A DNA stretch of 64,000 nt from Flavobacteriales bacterium (GTDB lineage Bacteria; Bacteroidota; Bacteroidia; Flavobacteriales_F; PHOS-HE28). Below are positions 8,749-17,443 of this stretch, one piece after another (position 1 is the stretch's first letter; every line of letters starts with the position of its first letter). Location of the stretch: contig CP129489.1 in assembly GCA_030584065.1 (NCBI GenBank), forward strand, positions 1,140,640 through 1,204,639. Reading direction: 5' to 3'. The notes below the pieces were generated by a model. The model ran no database searches and was not told where the DNA came from. It saw only the letters and a program-made list of their open reading frames with translations. The position numbers and the translations under genes are program-made.

Positions 8749-9213
8749 ATGGCCGACCATCATGTGTACGCGCTCGACCTGCTCTGGCGAGGCACCCACA
8801 CCCGCTCTTACGAGAGCTACGCACGCGAACATGTGATCCGCATAGCCGGCAAGCCCGATCTGCGGGGCACAGCGGACCCGATGTTCCGCGGCGATGCCTC
8901 TTTGCACAACCCCGAGGACCTGCTGCTCACGGCGCTGAGCCAATGCCACCTGCTTACCTACTTGGCCCTCTGCGCGCGTGCCCGCATCAACGTGATCGGC
9001 TACCGCGATCGGGCCGAGGGCACGCTGGCACTCACACGGGATGGCGGCGGACATTTCACCGAGGCCGTGCTTCACCCACAGGTGGCGGTGGCCGAGGCAT
9101 CGATGCTCGAAAAGGCACGCCACTTCCACGGCGAGGTCCACAAGTACTGTTTCATCGCGCGCAGCGTGAGATTCCCGGTGCGGTGCGAGGCGGTGGTACG
9201 CGCAGGGGATTGA
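8749..9213 (+). CDS. OsmC/Ohr-family protein
   Basis: A 154-residue predicted thiol-dependent peroxide-reducing protein. The two OsmC cysteine motifs are present: the first in LSQCHLLTYL and the second in HKYCFIARSVRFPV, with the intervening sheet (VAVAEASMLEKARHFHGEVH). The order and spacing fit the YhfA/OsmC branch, which reduces organic hydroperoxides in the cytoplasm; the substrate here is not known. ATG 8749 was chosen over an upstream in-frame start at 8713, which would lie inside the hairpin before the gene. It converges with the gene ending at 9221, seven bases away. Confidence 0.85.
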   Translation: MADHHVYALDLLWRGTHTRSYESYAREHVIRIAGKPDLRGTADPMFRGDASLHNPEDLLLTALSQCHLLTYLALCARARINVIGYRDRAEGTLALTRDGGGHFTEAVLHPQVAVAEASMLEKARHFHGEVHKYCFIARSVRFPVRCEAVVRAGD

Positions 9214-9220
9214 CCTCCGC

Positions 9221-10555
9221 TCAACGCAGCGGCTCACGGTAGAGCGTCCGCTTCTGGGTGGATCCGTGCGGCCGGTATACGTAGTAGGCATGCCCTCCAT
9301 GCACTTGCACCTCCTCGGGATACGGGTGCAGCAGGCCCTGCTCCGGTCCCAAGGCCCCGGTGGACGGATCCACGCTGCGCAACGCCACCCAAGGGCCTCG
9401 CTGGAACACCGCGTAGATCCGCTCTTCAGCGGCATCCTGCAGCAGCAGGCGCCTGTAGGCCCGGTCGCCGAGATGGACCATTCCGACCTCGTCGACCGCC
9501 TCCCCTTCGGCCGTGAATCGCCTGATGCTGGCTCTGGCGTGGTCGAAGACATGGAGGGTGTCGCGCACCCTGAACAGCGGCGCATACGGAACCTTGAAGT
9601 AGAGTTGCTTGTGGAACCCGGTCATGAAGCCGGCGATCACCTCCCGATCGATGCCCAGTTCACGCTCAAGGTCCATGGCCACCACCTTGCTGCGCCCATC
9701 CATGTATTTGTACTGGCTGCGGAAGAGCTCCATCATGAAATCATCCTGCACAGAGCAGAGCAGCGCGGTTCGGCCGGCCTCGATCCGGTGCAGGTAATGA
9801 TCGAACGCGGGAAAGGCCTCGCTCCGGTTATTGCCCACGAGGCTCCCGGCGATGCTGTCCGTCCACGGGAGCACCCGTTCACGCAGGGTTTCCACGCTGA
9901 TGCGCTGGAGGGCCAGCTCCCCATCGATGAGCGCAGGCAGCCAGGATTCCTCGACTCCTTCAACGATCACGCGGCGGGCGTGGTCGCGAACCAGACGCCT
10001 GGCCGGGGCGGGCAGGTGAACGGAAGCCAACTCCCGGAAGGCTGCATCCAGCAGGATGAGCCGGGAGGAGAGCAGCACCTGTTCACCGGCATGTTCCTCA
10101 CGGTGCCAGAGCCGGGGCTTGTCGTAAGCCAGCACCCACAAGCCCTGCTCGTTCACTGCGAATGCCCCTACGTGCAGGTCGGTACGCCGGTAGATCTCCT
10201 CCGGTGCCACCCGCGCCCTGACCTCGACCAGCCCAAGCTCCACCGGCTTCGGGGCGAGGGCGATGACAACCGGCGACCCACCGATCAAAGCCGTTTCGAA
10301 CAACCGTCGCTCGGTGGAGAAACCCGTGTGGCTCACCACGAGGCAGGCCTTCTCCGCCAAGGGCAGCGGCAGGCTGAAACCAGCCCCGGCATCGCTTATG
10401 GCCAATGCCTTGGCACCCTCCCACCGCACATGGGCGCCCGCAAGCGGCCGCAGGGTGCCCGCCTCCACCACCCGGCCGGTGAGCACGGCTTGGCTCCAAG
10501 CGGCCGCCGGGGCCAGGAGCAGCACGAACGCCAAGGCAAGGATCGAAGGGTGCAT
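9221..10555 (-). CDS. secreted protein with CarboxypepD_reg-like domain and beta-propeller-like region
   Basis: A 444-residue exported protein with signal peptide ILALAFVLLLAPAAAWSQA. Residues about 24-105 look like a carboxypeptidase regulatory (CarboxypepD_reg-like) domain: LTGRVVEAGTLRPLAGAHV, later SHTGFSTERR. No TonB-dependent barrel follows. The remainder (about 115-444) has repeated short strand blocks such as LWVLAYDKPRLW, IYAVFQRGPWVAL and VQVHGGHAYYVYR, suggesting a propeller-like periplasmic or surface domain. I do not recognise a precise family and assign no function. The ATG at 10555 gives a clean signal peptide and the 38 residues upstream do not look like protein. It is divergent from the J-domain gene. 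Confidence 0.65.
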   Translation of the reverse strand: MHPSILALAFVLLLAPAAAWSQAVLTGRVVEAGTLRPLAGAHVRWEGAKALAISDAGAGFSLPLPLAEKACLVVSHTGFSTERRLFETALIGGSPVVIALAPKPVELGLVEVRARVAPEEIYRRTDLHVGAFAVNEQGLWVLAYDKPRLWHREEHAGEQVLLSSRLILLDAAFRELASVHLPAPARRLVRDHARRVIVEGVEESWLPALIDGELALQRISVETLRERVLPWTDSIAGSLVGNNRSEAFPAFDHYLHRIEAGRTALLCSVQDDFMMELFRSQYKYMDGRSKVVAMDLERELGIDREVIAGFMTGFHKQLYFKVPYAPLFRVRDTLHVFDHARASIRRFTAEGEAVDEVGMVHLGDRAYRRLLLQDAAEERIYAVFQRGPWVALRSVDPSTGALGPEQGLLHPYPEEVQVHGGHAYYVYRPHGSTQKRTLYREPLR

Positions 10556-10602
10556 GCGTTGCTTGCTGGTAAGATAACTTCGGACAGCCGATCGCATATG
10601 CC

Positions 10603-10627
10603 GCGGAACGAGGAGCGTGCGTTCCGC
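10603..10627. repeat. 8-bp inverted repeat in the divergent intergenic region
   Basis: Arms GCGGAACG (10603-10610) and CGTTCCGC (10620-10627) with a 9-nt spacer lie between the genes starting at 10555 (minus) and 10659 (plus). This could be an operator or a leader hairpin. A one-mismatch promoter box, TAACTTCG at 10575-10582 on the plus strand, lies just before it. Confidence 0.4.
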
Positions 10628-10658
10628 CCCAGGGAGCACCCCATTCAACCAGCCAACG

Positions 10659-11189
10659 ATGGAGCGCACGCTACGCTACGACCACTACAAGGTGCTGGGA
10701 GTGCCGCGCGATGCCACCACGAGCGAGATCAAGCGCGCCTACCGTGAGCGCGTGAAGCGCTGGCATCCCGACCGAAATGATTCCGTGAAGGCCAGCGAGG
10801 TCTTCCATGCACTTCATGAGGCCTACGTCACCCTGCGTGACCAGGGCCTGCGATCGGCCTACGACGAGCGGTTGCGCCACTACCGCAGCGCCTGTGACCA
10901 GCCCAAGTCACCGGGCGCTGCGATGTGCAATGCGCCCACCGGCCGGCCTGCTTCCCCACCCTCCCGGTTCGATCGGCTCGCTTTCCGGGCGTTGCACCTC
11001 ACCGGGCTCGTCTTCGGGGCTGGCGTTGTCGGTGGCGTGCTGCTCGGGATCGCTGCGCTGGACTGGCCGGCGCACATGGCCTTCTTCACGCTGCCGGGCC
11101 TCGCCATCCTTCCTGACAGCCTGCGCGGTCTGGTCTCAGGAACGAGAAAGGCCCCCTCACGGAGGCCCTCCTCAGGTAATCAGGCCTAG
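10659..11189 (+). CDS. membrane-anchored J-domain protein
   Basis: A 176-residue DnaJ-type co-chaperone. The J domain spans residues about 6-75: DHYKVLGVPRDATTSEIKRA, the diagnostic HPD in KRWHPDRND, then AYVTLRDQGLRSAYDERL. After a proline/serine-rich linker, residues about 118-160 are hydrophobic (LTGLVFGAGVVGGVLLGIAA), suggesting one or two membrane helices. There is no G/F region and no zinc-finger or substrate-binding domain, so it is a type III J protein that would recruit DnaK to the membrane. ATG 10659 starts just before the domain. It converges with ilvE. Confidence 0.82.
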   Translation: MERTLRYDHYKVLGVPRDATTSEIKRAYRERVKRWHPDRNDSVKASEVFHALHEAYVTLRDQGLRSAYDERLRHYRSACDQPKSPGAAMCNAPTGRPASPPSRFDRLAFRALHLTGLVFGAGVVGGVLLGIAALDWPAHMAFFTLPGLAILPDSLRGLVSGTRKAPSRRPSSGNQA

Positions 11190-11192
11190 CCC

Positions 11193-12269
11193 TCAGCTTA
11201 CCGGCACCATCCATCCGAAGGGATCATCGATCCTGCCCCGGCGGATATCGTCAAGCCGGTCGCCGATGCGGTTGGCCAACTCCCGGGTGGCGACATCGGG
11301 AAGCTCGAAGACCTCATCCCCGAAAGCGATGCTCTGGATGTGCGCGATGGTGGCGGCAGTGCCTGCCCCGAATGCGGACCGGAGCTTGCCACTCCGTGCG
11401 GCCTGCTGGATCTCCTCCACCGAGACCTTGCGCTCCTCCACCTTCACCCCCAGGTCATGGGCGATGCGGATCATGCTATCACGGGTGATGCCGCGCAGGA
11501 TGGTGCCATCGAGCGCAGGCGTCACCAAGGTCCCATCCACATTGAAGAAGATGTTCATGGTACCGCTCTCCTCGATGTAGCGATGGGTGAGGCCATCTGT
11601 CCAGACCAACTGATGGAAACCTTGGTCCTGGCCAAGCTTGGCCGGGTACAGGCCCCCGGCATAATTGCCTCCGCACTTGGCCTCGCCCGTTCCGCCCGGG
11701 AAGGCCCTGCTGTAGGTCGTCTCCACCTTCACGCGAACGGGTTCGGTGTAATAAGCGCCCACGGGACAGGTGAAGATGATGAATCGGTAGCCCTCGCTGG
11801 GACGCACGCCGATGTAGGTGTCGCTGGCGTACATGAACGGCCTGATGTAGAGCGAAGCATCCGCCCCCCCCGGGATCCAATCACGGTCAATCCGCACCAG
11901 TTCCGTGAGCGCCTCCAGGAAGAGGTCCTCGGGGATGGCGGGCATGCACATGCGATGGGCGCTGCGATTCATCCGTGCGATGTTCGCCTGCGGCCTGAAG
12001 AGCGCCACTCCGCCATCGGCCTGGCGGTAGGCCTTAAGGCCTTCAAAGATGGTCTGGCTATAGTGCAGCACGAGCGTAGCTGGGCTCATGAGCATATCGG
12101 CGAAAGGCCTGATTACCGGGCGCCCCCATGCGCCATCGGCAAAGTCCATCACGAACATGTGGTCGCTGAAGACGCGGCCGAACTTGACGTTCGAAAGGTC
12201 GGTGGCCGGTAGCCTCGAATCACGGGTGCGCTCGATCGCTATCTTTTGGCCGGTGCTGATGCCTTCCAT
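11193..12269 (-). CDS. ilvE: branched-chain amino acid aminotransferase
   Basis: A PLP enzyme moving the amino group between glutamate and the 2-oxo acids of leucine, isoleucine and valine. At 358 residues it is the long BCAT class. Recognisable blocks are LHYSQTIFEGLKAYR, ASLYIRPFMYASD, the PLP-lysine region AKCGGNYAGGLYPAK, EESGTMNIFF, and the phosphate-binding TILRGITRDSMI. ATG 12269 is supported by a perfect promoter box 19 bp upstream; the longer frame to 12323 would run through that box. It stands alone, not in an ilv operon, and converges with the J-domain gene with 3 bp between them. Confidence 0.94.
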   Translation of the reverse strand: MEGISTGQKIAIERTRDSRLPATDLSNVKFGRVFSDHMFVMDFADGAWGRPVIRPFADMLMSPATLVLHYSQTIFEGLKAYRQADGGVALFRPQANIARMNRSAHRMCMPAIPEDLFLEALTELVRIDRDWIPGGADASLYIRPFMYASDTYIGVRPSEGYRFIIFTCPVGAYYTEPVRVKVETTYSRAFPGGTGEAKCGGNYAGGLYPAKLGQDQGFHQLVWTDGLTHRYIEESGTMNIFFNVDGTLVTPALDGTILRGITRDSMIRIAHDLGVKVEERKVSVEEIQQAARSGKLRSAFGAGTAATIAHIQSIAFGDEVFELPDVATRELANRIGDRLDDIRRGRIDDPFGWMVPVS

Positions 12270-12288
12270 GTGCTTGCTGCGTAAGGAA

Positions 12289-12296
12289 CAAATGTA
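12289..12296 (-). promoter_or_regulatory. promoter -7 box (TACATTTG) for ilvE
   Basis: A perfect TAnnTTTG on the minus strand, 19 bp before the ilvE ATG at 12269. A TTG on the same strand at 12321-12323 is 24 nt further upstream, slightly longer than the usual spacing for a -33 element. Confidence 0.6.
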
Positions 12297-12357
12297 GAAT
12301 GACCGCAATCGTGACCGGCGCAATGTAACGGCCCGAGCGCAGCCGTGTTGTTAACAG

Positions 12358-14196
12358 ATGTCAGCTGTCCTGCCTATTCGTTTCCGGCCCCATGACGTCC
12401 TTCAGCGCCATTGGGGCTATGCTGGATTCAGGCCGGCGCAGGAGTCCATCATCCGGTCCGTGCTCAGCGGGAATGACACGCTCGCGCTCCTGCCAACCGG
12501 CGGAGGCAAGAGCCTATGCTACCAGGTGCCCGCCTTGGCCATGGGCCGGCTATGCCTCGTCGTCTCCCCCTTGATCGCACTGATGAAGGACCAGGTGGAG
12601 GGGCTTCGCAGGCGCGGGGTGAATGCGCGGCAGATCTCATCCGGCATGCGCTGGGCCGAGATCGACAACACCTTGGAAGCCGCAGCCAATGGGAAGCTGG
12701 ACTTCCTCTACGTTTCGCCCGAGCGCTTGGGGACCGAGGTCTTCAAGGCTCGGTTGAAGCGACTCCCCTTGGGGCTGATAGCGGTGGATGAGGCGCACTG
12801 CATCTCGCAATGGGGCTATGACTTCAGGCCCGCCTACCTGCAAGTGGCCGAGTTGCGCGAAGCGGTTCCAGGCGTGCCGGTGATCGCCCTTACAGCAACC
12901 GCCACGGCCGAGGTGGCGCGAGATATCATGGACCGGCTCGGCATCCCCCCCAGGAACCTGATCAGGGGCTCCTTCGCACGGCCTGAGCTGGTGCTCTGGG
13001 TGAGCCGTGGCGAGGACCGCATGGGCCGGCTCTTGCGCATCCTCGATCATGTGGAAGGCAGTTCCATCGTCTACATGCGCGACCGAAAGGGGACCGTGCG
13101 CATCGCACGGTTCCTGCAGCAGCAAGGGCATTCGGCCGTGGCGTACCACGCAGGGCTACCGCCCCGCGAGCGCGATGCAATCCAGCAGGATTGGACGGCC
13201 GGCGCCGTGCGCTGCGTGGTCGCCACCAATGCCTTCGGCATGGGCATCGACAAAGCCGACGTGCGCAGCGTGATTCACCTCGAACCGCCCCCTGACCTGG
13301 AGAGCTACTACCAGGAGGCGGGGCGGGGCGGGCGCGATGGGCGAACGGCTTATGCCTTTCTCCTCACGGGTCCTGGAGATGAGGACCGCGCATGGGAGCG
13401 GCTGCGCGGCAGCTACCCCACGCTGCCCGAGGTTCGCCGCACCTATCAGGCTGTCGCCGACCTGCACGGGATCGCATTGGGCTCTGGCCTCGGGGAATCA
13501 TACGAAATCGACCTCACGGCTCTCGCAGCACGCACGAAACTCCGGCCTGCGGTGGTGCTGAACGCCCTGAAGGCGATCGAGCTGAGCGGATTGCTGGCGC
13601 TGAGCGACGGCGCTCACTCCCCTTCGCGGGTCTTGATGCGGGCTGCGCCGGCAGACGTCTATCGCCTCCGCTTGCAAGACGTTCGGCTGGGACCGCTGGT
13701 GGAGGCGCTGCTCCGACTGCATGGCGGCCTCTTCGAGGAGGCCGCGATCATCGATGAGGCGCGCATCGGGCGCCTCACCGGGATGGTACCGGAGCGCGTG
13801 GAGCGAGGCCTCGAAGAGCTCGAGCGGATGGGCATCCTCTCCTACAGGAAGCGCTCGGATGCGCCATCCGCCACCTTGCTCGCGCCGCGGCTGGATGCCG
13901 ATCGGCTGACGCTCGACCCGCAAGCCCTCCGCCTCCGGCAGGAGCGTGCCGAGCAACGGCTGCAAGCGATGCTGGCCTATGTGCGCGGCAGCGAGGGGTG
14001 CCGGATGGTCAGGCTGCTCACCTATTTCGATGAGCCGTCCCCGCAGCCCTGCGGGCGCTGCGATGCGTGCGTAGCAGATACCCGCCGCCGCGGCCTCCGC
14101 AACGACGATCGCGCCGCCGAGCCATTGGCTGCCTACGATCGCGATGTCGAAGCCGAGCGGTACGACGAGGATGAGCGCAATGGCTTGCGACCATGA
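12358..14196 (+). CDS. recQ: RecQ-family ATP-dependent DNA helicase
   Basis: A 612-residue SF2 3'-5' DNA helicase for repair and restart of damaged forks. Walker A is in LLPTGGGKSLCYQVPA near residue 50, the DEAH box in AVDEAHCISQWGYDF near 144, motif V/VI in ATNAFGMGIDKADVR and QEAGRGGRDGR near 290-325. A RecQ-Zn/winged-helix region follows, with cysteines at GCRMVRLLTYF and CGRCDACV (about 547-570) that should bind zinc. The usual C-terminal HRDC domain is absent, as in other short RecQ proteins. Its stop overlaps the next start by ATGA, so it is coupled to the DNA glycosylase gene. Confidence 0.95.
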   Translation: MSAVLPIRFRPHDVLQRHWGYAGFRPAQESIIRSVLSGNDTLALLPTGGGKSLCYQVPALAMGRLCLVVSPLIALMKDQVEGLRRRGVNARQISSGMRWAEIDNTLEAAANGKLDFLYVSPERLGTEVFKARLKRLPLGLIAVDEAHCISQWGYDFRPAYLQVAELREAVPGVPVIALTATATAEVARDIMDRLGIPPRNLIRGSFARPELVLWVSRGEDRMGRLLRILDHVEGSSIVYMRDRKGTVRIARFLQQQGHSAVAYHAGLPPRERDAIQQDWTAGAVRCVVATNAFGMGIDKADVRSVIHLEPPPDLESYYQEAGRGGRDGRTAYAFLLTGPGDEDRAWERLRGSYPTLPEVRRTYQAVADLHGIALGSGLGESYEIDLTALAARTKLRPAVVLNALKAIELSGLLALSDGAHSPSRVLMRAAPADVYRLRLQDVRLGPLVEALLRLHGGLFEEAAIIDEARIGRLTGMVPERVERGLEELERMGILSYRKRSDAPSATLLAPRLDADRLTLDPQALRLRQERAEQRLQAMLAYVRGSEGCRMVRLLTYFDEPSPQPCGRCDACVADTRRRGLRNDDRAAEPLAAYDRDVEAERYDEDERNGLRP

Positions 14197-14792
14197 GCTC
14201 ACGCCTGCCGCGGGCCTTCTTCCTGCGCGCCGATGTGGTGCGCATCGCCCAGGACCTGCTGGGCAAGGTGCTGGCAACGGAATTCCAAGGCGTGCGCACC
14301 AGCGGAATCATCATCGAGACGGAGGCCTATGCGGGTGCGACGGACCGTGCCTCCCATGCCTTCGGCAACCGGATTACAGAACGGACGAGAGCGATGTACC
14401 TCGAGGGCGGACACGCCTACGTCTACCTGTGCTATGGGATGCATCACCTGTTCAACGTGGTCACCCATCGTAGCGGTGTGCCGCACGCCGTCCTCATCAG
14501 AGCAGTGGCGCCATTCGAGGGCGTGGACCAGATGCAGCGGCGTAGGGGCGGGAGCCCCTTGCGCACCGGAGGGCCAGCATTGCTCACCACGGCCTTGGGC
14601 ATCACCACCCGGCACACAGGACTCGACCTCTGCACCGGCCCCATCAGCCTAGAGGACCATGGCTTCCGCATCGCGCGCAAGGGAATCCAATCCAGTCCAC
14701 GGGTGGGCGTTGATTACGCGGGGGAGGATGCCATGCTCCCCTACCGGTTCCGCATCCCACCTTCGCACCTCCAATCATGGAGGATTCCTTAG
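14193..14792 (+). CDS. mpg: DNA-3-methyladenine glycosylase (AAG/MPG type)
   Basis: A base-excision repair enzyme removing alkylated purines from DNA. The 199-residue protein has the family blocks FLRADVVRIAQDLLGKVL, IIETEAYAG (holding the general-base Glu), TMYLE-like RAMYLEGGHAYVYLCYGM, HHLFNVVT, VLIRAVAPFEG, and LTTALGIT before the C-terminal strand. It overlaps recQ by ATGA and fmt by 16 bp. The tight packing of helicase, glycosylase and fmt indicates a shared transcript; recQ and mpg are both DNA repair genes. Confidence 0.92.
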   Translation: MSSRLPRAFFLRADVVRIAQDLLGKVLATEFQGVRTSGIIIETEAYAGATDRASHAFGNRITERTRAMYLEGGHAYVYLCYGMHHLFNVVTHRSGVPHAVLIRAVAPFEGVDQMQRRRGGSPLRTGGPALLTTALGITTRHTGLDLCTGPISLEDHGFRIARKGIQSSPRVGVDYAGEDAMLPYRFRIPPSHLQSWRIP

Positions 14793-15745
14793 CGCAGAAG
14801 CGCATCATCTTCATGGGCACGCCCGAATTCGCGGTGGGCAGCCTCGATGCGCTGCTGCGTGCGGGCATCCGCGTATCAGCAGTGGTCACGGCACCCGACA
14901 GGCCGGCGGGCCGTGGCAGGCAATTACGAATGAGTGCGGTCAAGCGCTATGCGATCGAGCATGGCCTGCCGGTGCTCCAGCCGGAGAAGCTTCGCGACCC
15001 TGTCTTCTTGGAGGCTCTCGACGGCTATGCGGCGGACCTGTTCGTAGTGGTGGCCTTCCGGATGCTTCCGGCGGCGGTCTGGCAGCGGCCCAGGCTCGGA
15101 ACGATCAACCTTCACGCCTCCCTGCTCCCTTCCTATCGCGGGGCTGCTCCCATCAATTGGGCCATCATCAACGGAGAGCGCATCACCGGCGCCACCACCT
15201 TCTTCATCCGCGAGGAGGTCGATACCGGTGACATCATCGACCAGGTGCAGGTGGAGATCGGGCCCGAGGAGAATGCCGGTCAACTGCATGACCGCCTGAT
15301 GACGGCAGGAGCAGCATTGCTGGTGCGCACCATTCAGCACGTGCTCCGCGGAACGCACAGCAGCCGTCCCCAGACCGCCGGGACCTTGCCGCTGCCGACC
15401 GCACCCAAGCTCTCCTCCGAGGGCTGCCGCATTGATTGGACTGAAGCGGCCGCCAAGGTGCATGACCAGATCCGCGGACTTTCACCGCACCCTGGTGCAT
15501 GGACACAGTTGCGGTTCGGCGATGGGAGGACCATCCACTTCAAAGTCCTGGCGGGGCGCCCGGCCGATGCAACCGTGCCGGTTCGCCCCCCCGGATCGGT
15601 CCACGCCCCGGAAGGCAGGCTACTGATCCATTGCCGCGACGGATGCCTTGAAGCCCTCGATGTTCAACCCGAGGGGAAGCGAAGGATGACCGCAGCGGAG
15701 TTCCTGCGCGGTGCCGGGCACCTGGAAGGTGCCTGCTGCCTTTGA
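14777..15745 (+). CDS. fmt: methionyl-tRNA formyltransferase
   Basis: Formylates initiator Met-tRNA using 10-formyl-tetrahydrofolate. The 322-residue protein starts IIFMGTPEFAVGSLDALL and contains PDRPAGRGRQL, the catalytic/folate motif NLHASLLPSYRGAAPINWA, and TGATTFFIREEVDTGDII, followed by the C-terminal OB-like tRNA-binding domain (from about residue 205). The start at 14777 overlaps mpg by 16 bp; no later ATG precedes the first strand except in FMG, which would remove it. It is last in the recQ-mpg-fmt unit, and a long gene-free stretch follows. Confidence 0.95.
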   Translation: MEDSLAQKRIIFMGTPEFAVGSLDALLRAGIRVSAVVTAPDRPAGRGRQLRMSAVKRYAIEHGLPVLQPEKLRDPVFLEALDGYAADLFVVVAFRMLPAAVWQRPRLGTINLHASLLPSYRGAAPINWAIINGERITGATTFFIREEVDTGDIIDQVQVEIGPEENAGQLHDRLMTAGAALLVRTIQHVLRGTHSSRPQTAGTLPLPTAPKLSSEGCRIDWTEAAAKVHDQIRGLSPHPGAWTQLRFGDGRTIHFKVLAGRPADATVPVRPPGSVHAPEGRLLIHCRDGCLEALDVQPEGKRRMTAAEFLRGAGHLEGACCL

Positions 15746-16256
15746 TCGGCCAGGAGCCAGCGTCATCCTCTCCCCCGTGGCTGTGCCCAACTCCCACGGC
15801 AGCATCGTGCAGCGGTGCATCTCCGGTGATTCGCGGCTCCAGCGTGCATCGACCTCACGACCCAGTCGCTGCGGGTGTCGCACCCCAATGCCCCTGCCCA
15901 TCCCCACCATCCTGGACAGGGCCCTCCATAGGCATCCGCAGTGCGCACCGTGGGACTGGCCGGCTGCAACCGCGACATCCCAGCTGCATGGTCGCACTAT
16001 GCGGCGCAGCACGATGCCGGGTGCGTGACTGACGGCGTGCCGACACCCCGACATGATTCTGTGCATGCGCAGCATGCCGATGCCAGGCTCAGAGGACGGG
16101 CCCCGTTTCCTTACCAGGAATCGGCCCAAGCCTTCATGCATCCGGACTCCGACGAGGCACGACCTCCGGAAACCCTTGCTGGGGGCGGCTTCCAGGAGCA
16201 GTTATGAACAAACCCCCTGTTTTTTCAACATTCATAGAGCGGACCGCCGGAAACCC
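15746..16256. other. gene-free region between fmt and hup
   Basis: About 510 bp with no convincing gene on either strand. Short open frames exist on both strands, but they lack family signatures and none looks translated. Two features stand out. A 13-bp direct repeat, CCGGAAACCCTTG, occurs at 16166-16178 and again at 16247-16259, where it contains the hup -33 element. A GGGGG at 16181-16185 could pair with CCCCC at 16213-16217 just before six Ts, a weak terminator candidate. It may be decayed sequence or hold a small RNA; neither is shown. Confidence 0.5.
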
Positions 16257-16286
16257 TTGACAGACGCGGGTCTGCGGATACATTTG
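16257..16286 (+). promoter_or_regulatory. hup promoter (TTG-N19-TACATTTG)
   Basis: A -33 TTG (16257-16259), 19 nt, then a perfect -7 box TACATTTG (16279-16286). The best-formed promoter in the window, it gives an A-rich leader of roughly 35 nt before the ATG at 16326. Confidence 0.75.
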
Positions 16287-16325
16287 TCCGCGAGTTCTCA
16301 AACCACAACTCAAACACAAAACACC

Positions 16326-16604
16326 ATGGGTCTGAACAAAGCTGAACTGATCGAGAGCATCGCGAACGAAGCGAAGATCTCCAAGGCCGATGCCAAGCGC
16401 GCGTTGGATGCCTTCGTGAACAACACCACCAAGGCCCTGAAGAAGGGCGAGCGCGTGGCCCTCGTGGGCTTCGGCACCTTCAGCATCTCCAAGCGCGCAG
16501 CTCGCAAGGGCCGCAACCCCCAAACGGGCAAGGAGATCAAGATCGCTGCCAAGAAGGTGGTTAAGTTCAAGGCCGGCGCCGACCTCTCCAACAAGGTGAA
16601 GTAA
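16326..16604 (+). CDS. hup: DNA-binding protein HU
   Basis: A 92-residue nucleoid protein that bends and compacts DNA as a dimer. It starts [20 protein letters not shown] and contains the core [20 protein letters not shown], then [10 protein letters not shown] for the DNA-inserting arm tip, and [18 protein letters not shown]. Length and sequence fit HU rather than IHF. It has its own strong promoter (16257-16286) and a terminator 20 bp after the stop, so it is a single-gene transcript. Its lysine-rich codon use differs little from the neighbouring genes. Confidence 0.97.
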   Translation: MGLNKAELIESIANEAKISKADAKRALDAFVNNTTKALKKGERVALVGFGTFSISKRAARKGRNPQTGKEIKIAAKKVVKFKAGADLSNKVK

Positions 16605-16624
16605 GCACCCCTTGCGATCCTCGG

Positions 16625-16657
16625 AAAGCCCCTCGCCTCGGCGGGGGGCTTTTCTTT
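16625..16657 (+). terminator. intrinsic terminator after hup
   Basis: AAAGCCCC (16625-16632) pairs with GGGGCTTT (16645-16652) around a GC-rich loop and is followed by the T-rich TCTTT. It lies between the hup stop and trmH. Confidence 0.75.
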
Positions 16658-16675
16658 GCGGCTCATCACTCAACC

Positions 16676-17353
16676 ATGACCGACCAGCAGCTCTATGACC
16701 GGCTCTGCGCGTTCATCACCGACAACAAGCGGGCGCTCTTCGAACGCATCGCGCCGCTGCGCACACGCCATGTCACCTGCGTGCTCGAGGATATCTACCA
16801 GGCGCACAATGCCAGCGCGGTGGTGCGGACCTGTGACCTGCTCGGGGTCCAGGATCTTCACATCATCGAGAACAGGAACAAGTACACCGTGAACCCGGAC
16901 GTGACGCTTGGTTCATCGAAGTGGGTGGATATGCACCGGTGGCGCGGCCAAGACGACAACACCGCCCGCTGCATCGCCCATCTGAAGGCACTTGGATACG
17001 CCGTCGTCACCACATCGCCGCACGCGGACCATGTCACTCCTCACACCATACCGCTGGACCGGCCGCTCGCCTTCTGCTTCGGCACGGAACTCACCGGGGC
17101 CAGCGATGCCCTGATCGCGCAATCGGACCTCACGCTACGCATCCCCATGTACGGTTTCACGGAGAGCTACAACATCTCCGTGTCGGCCGCCATCACCCTG
17201 TACACGGTGATGGAACGCCTCCGCACATCAGCCATCGATTGGCGTTTGAGCGAGGTTGAGCTTGCCCGCCTCAAGCTCTCCTGGGCGCGCAAAGTGGTAC
17301 ATAGCGCCGCCCACCTGGAGGAGCGCATAAAGGCGGAAGGAGCAGCAGGCTGA
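16676..17353 (+). CDS. trmH: tRNA (guanosine-2'-O-)-methyltransferase, SpoU/TrmH type
   Basis: A SPOUT-fold methyltransferase using S-adenosylmethionine, probably for Gm18 of tRNA. The 225-residue protein has the substrate loop DIYQAHNASAVVRTCDLLGV, the knot strands AFCFGTELTGASDALIAQ and RIPMYGFTESYNISVSAA, and the long C-terminal helix typical of TrmH (WRLSEVELARLKLSWARKVV). Assignment to Gm18 rather than another SpoU target rests on that helix and on length. It begins 19 bp after the hup terminator, with no clear promoter box. Confidence 0.88.
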   Translation: MTDQQLYDRLCAFITDNKRALFERIAPLRTRHVTCVLEDIYQAHNASAVVRTCDLLGVQDLHIIENRNKYTVNPDVTLGSSKWVDMHRWRGQDDNTARCIAHLKALGYAVVTTSPHADHVTPHTIPLDRPLAFCFGTELTGASDALIAQSDLTLRIPMYGFTESYNISVSAAITLYTVMERLRTSAIDWRLSEVELARLKLSWARKVVHSAAHLEERIKAEGAAG

Positions 17354-17443
17354 CGGCCTCGCCTCCCGGGGGAACGGGCCCTTTTCGACACATGCGGGTT
17401 GACAATGGGCAAGCCTAAGGCCGAGAGGTAGGCGGCGGCCCGG

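Noticed and set aside
15620-16141. 173-codon minus-strand frame in and next to the gene-free gap
   Set aside because: It overlaps the conserved end of fmt, has a Trp/Cys/Arg-rich random composition, and shows no motif.
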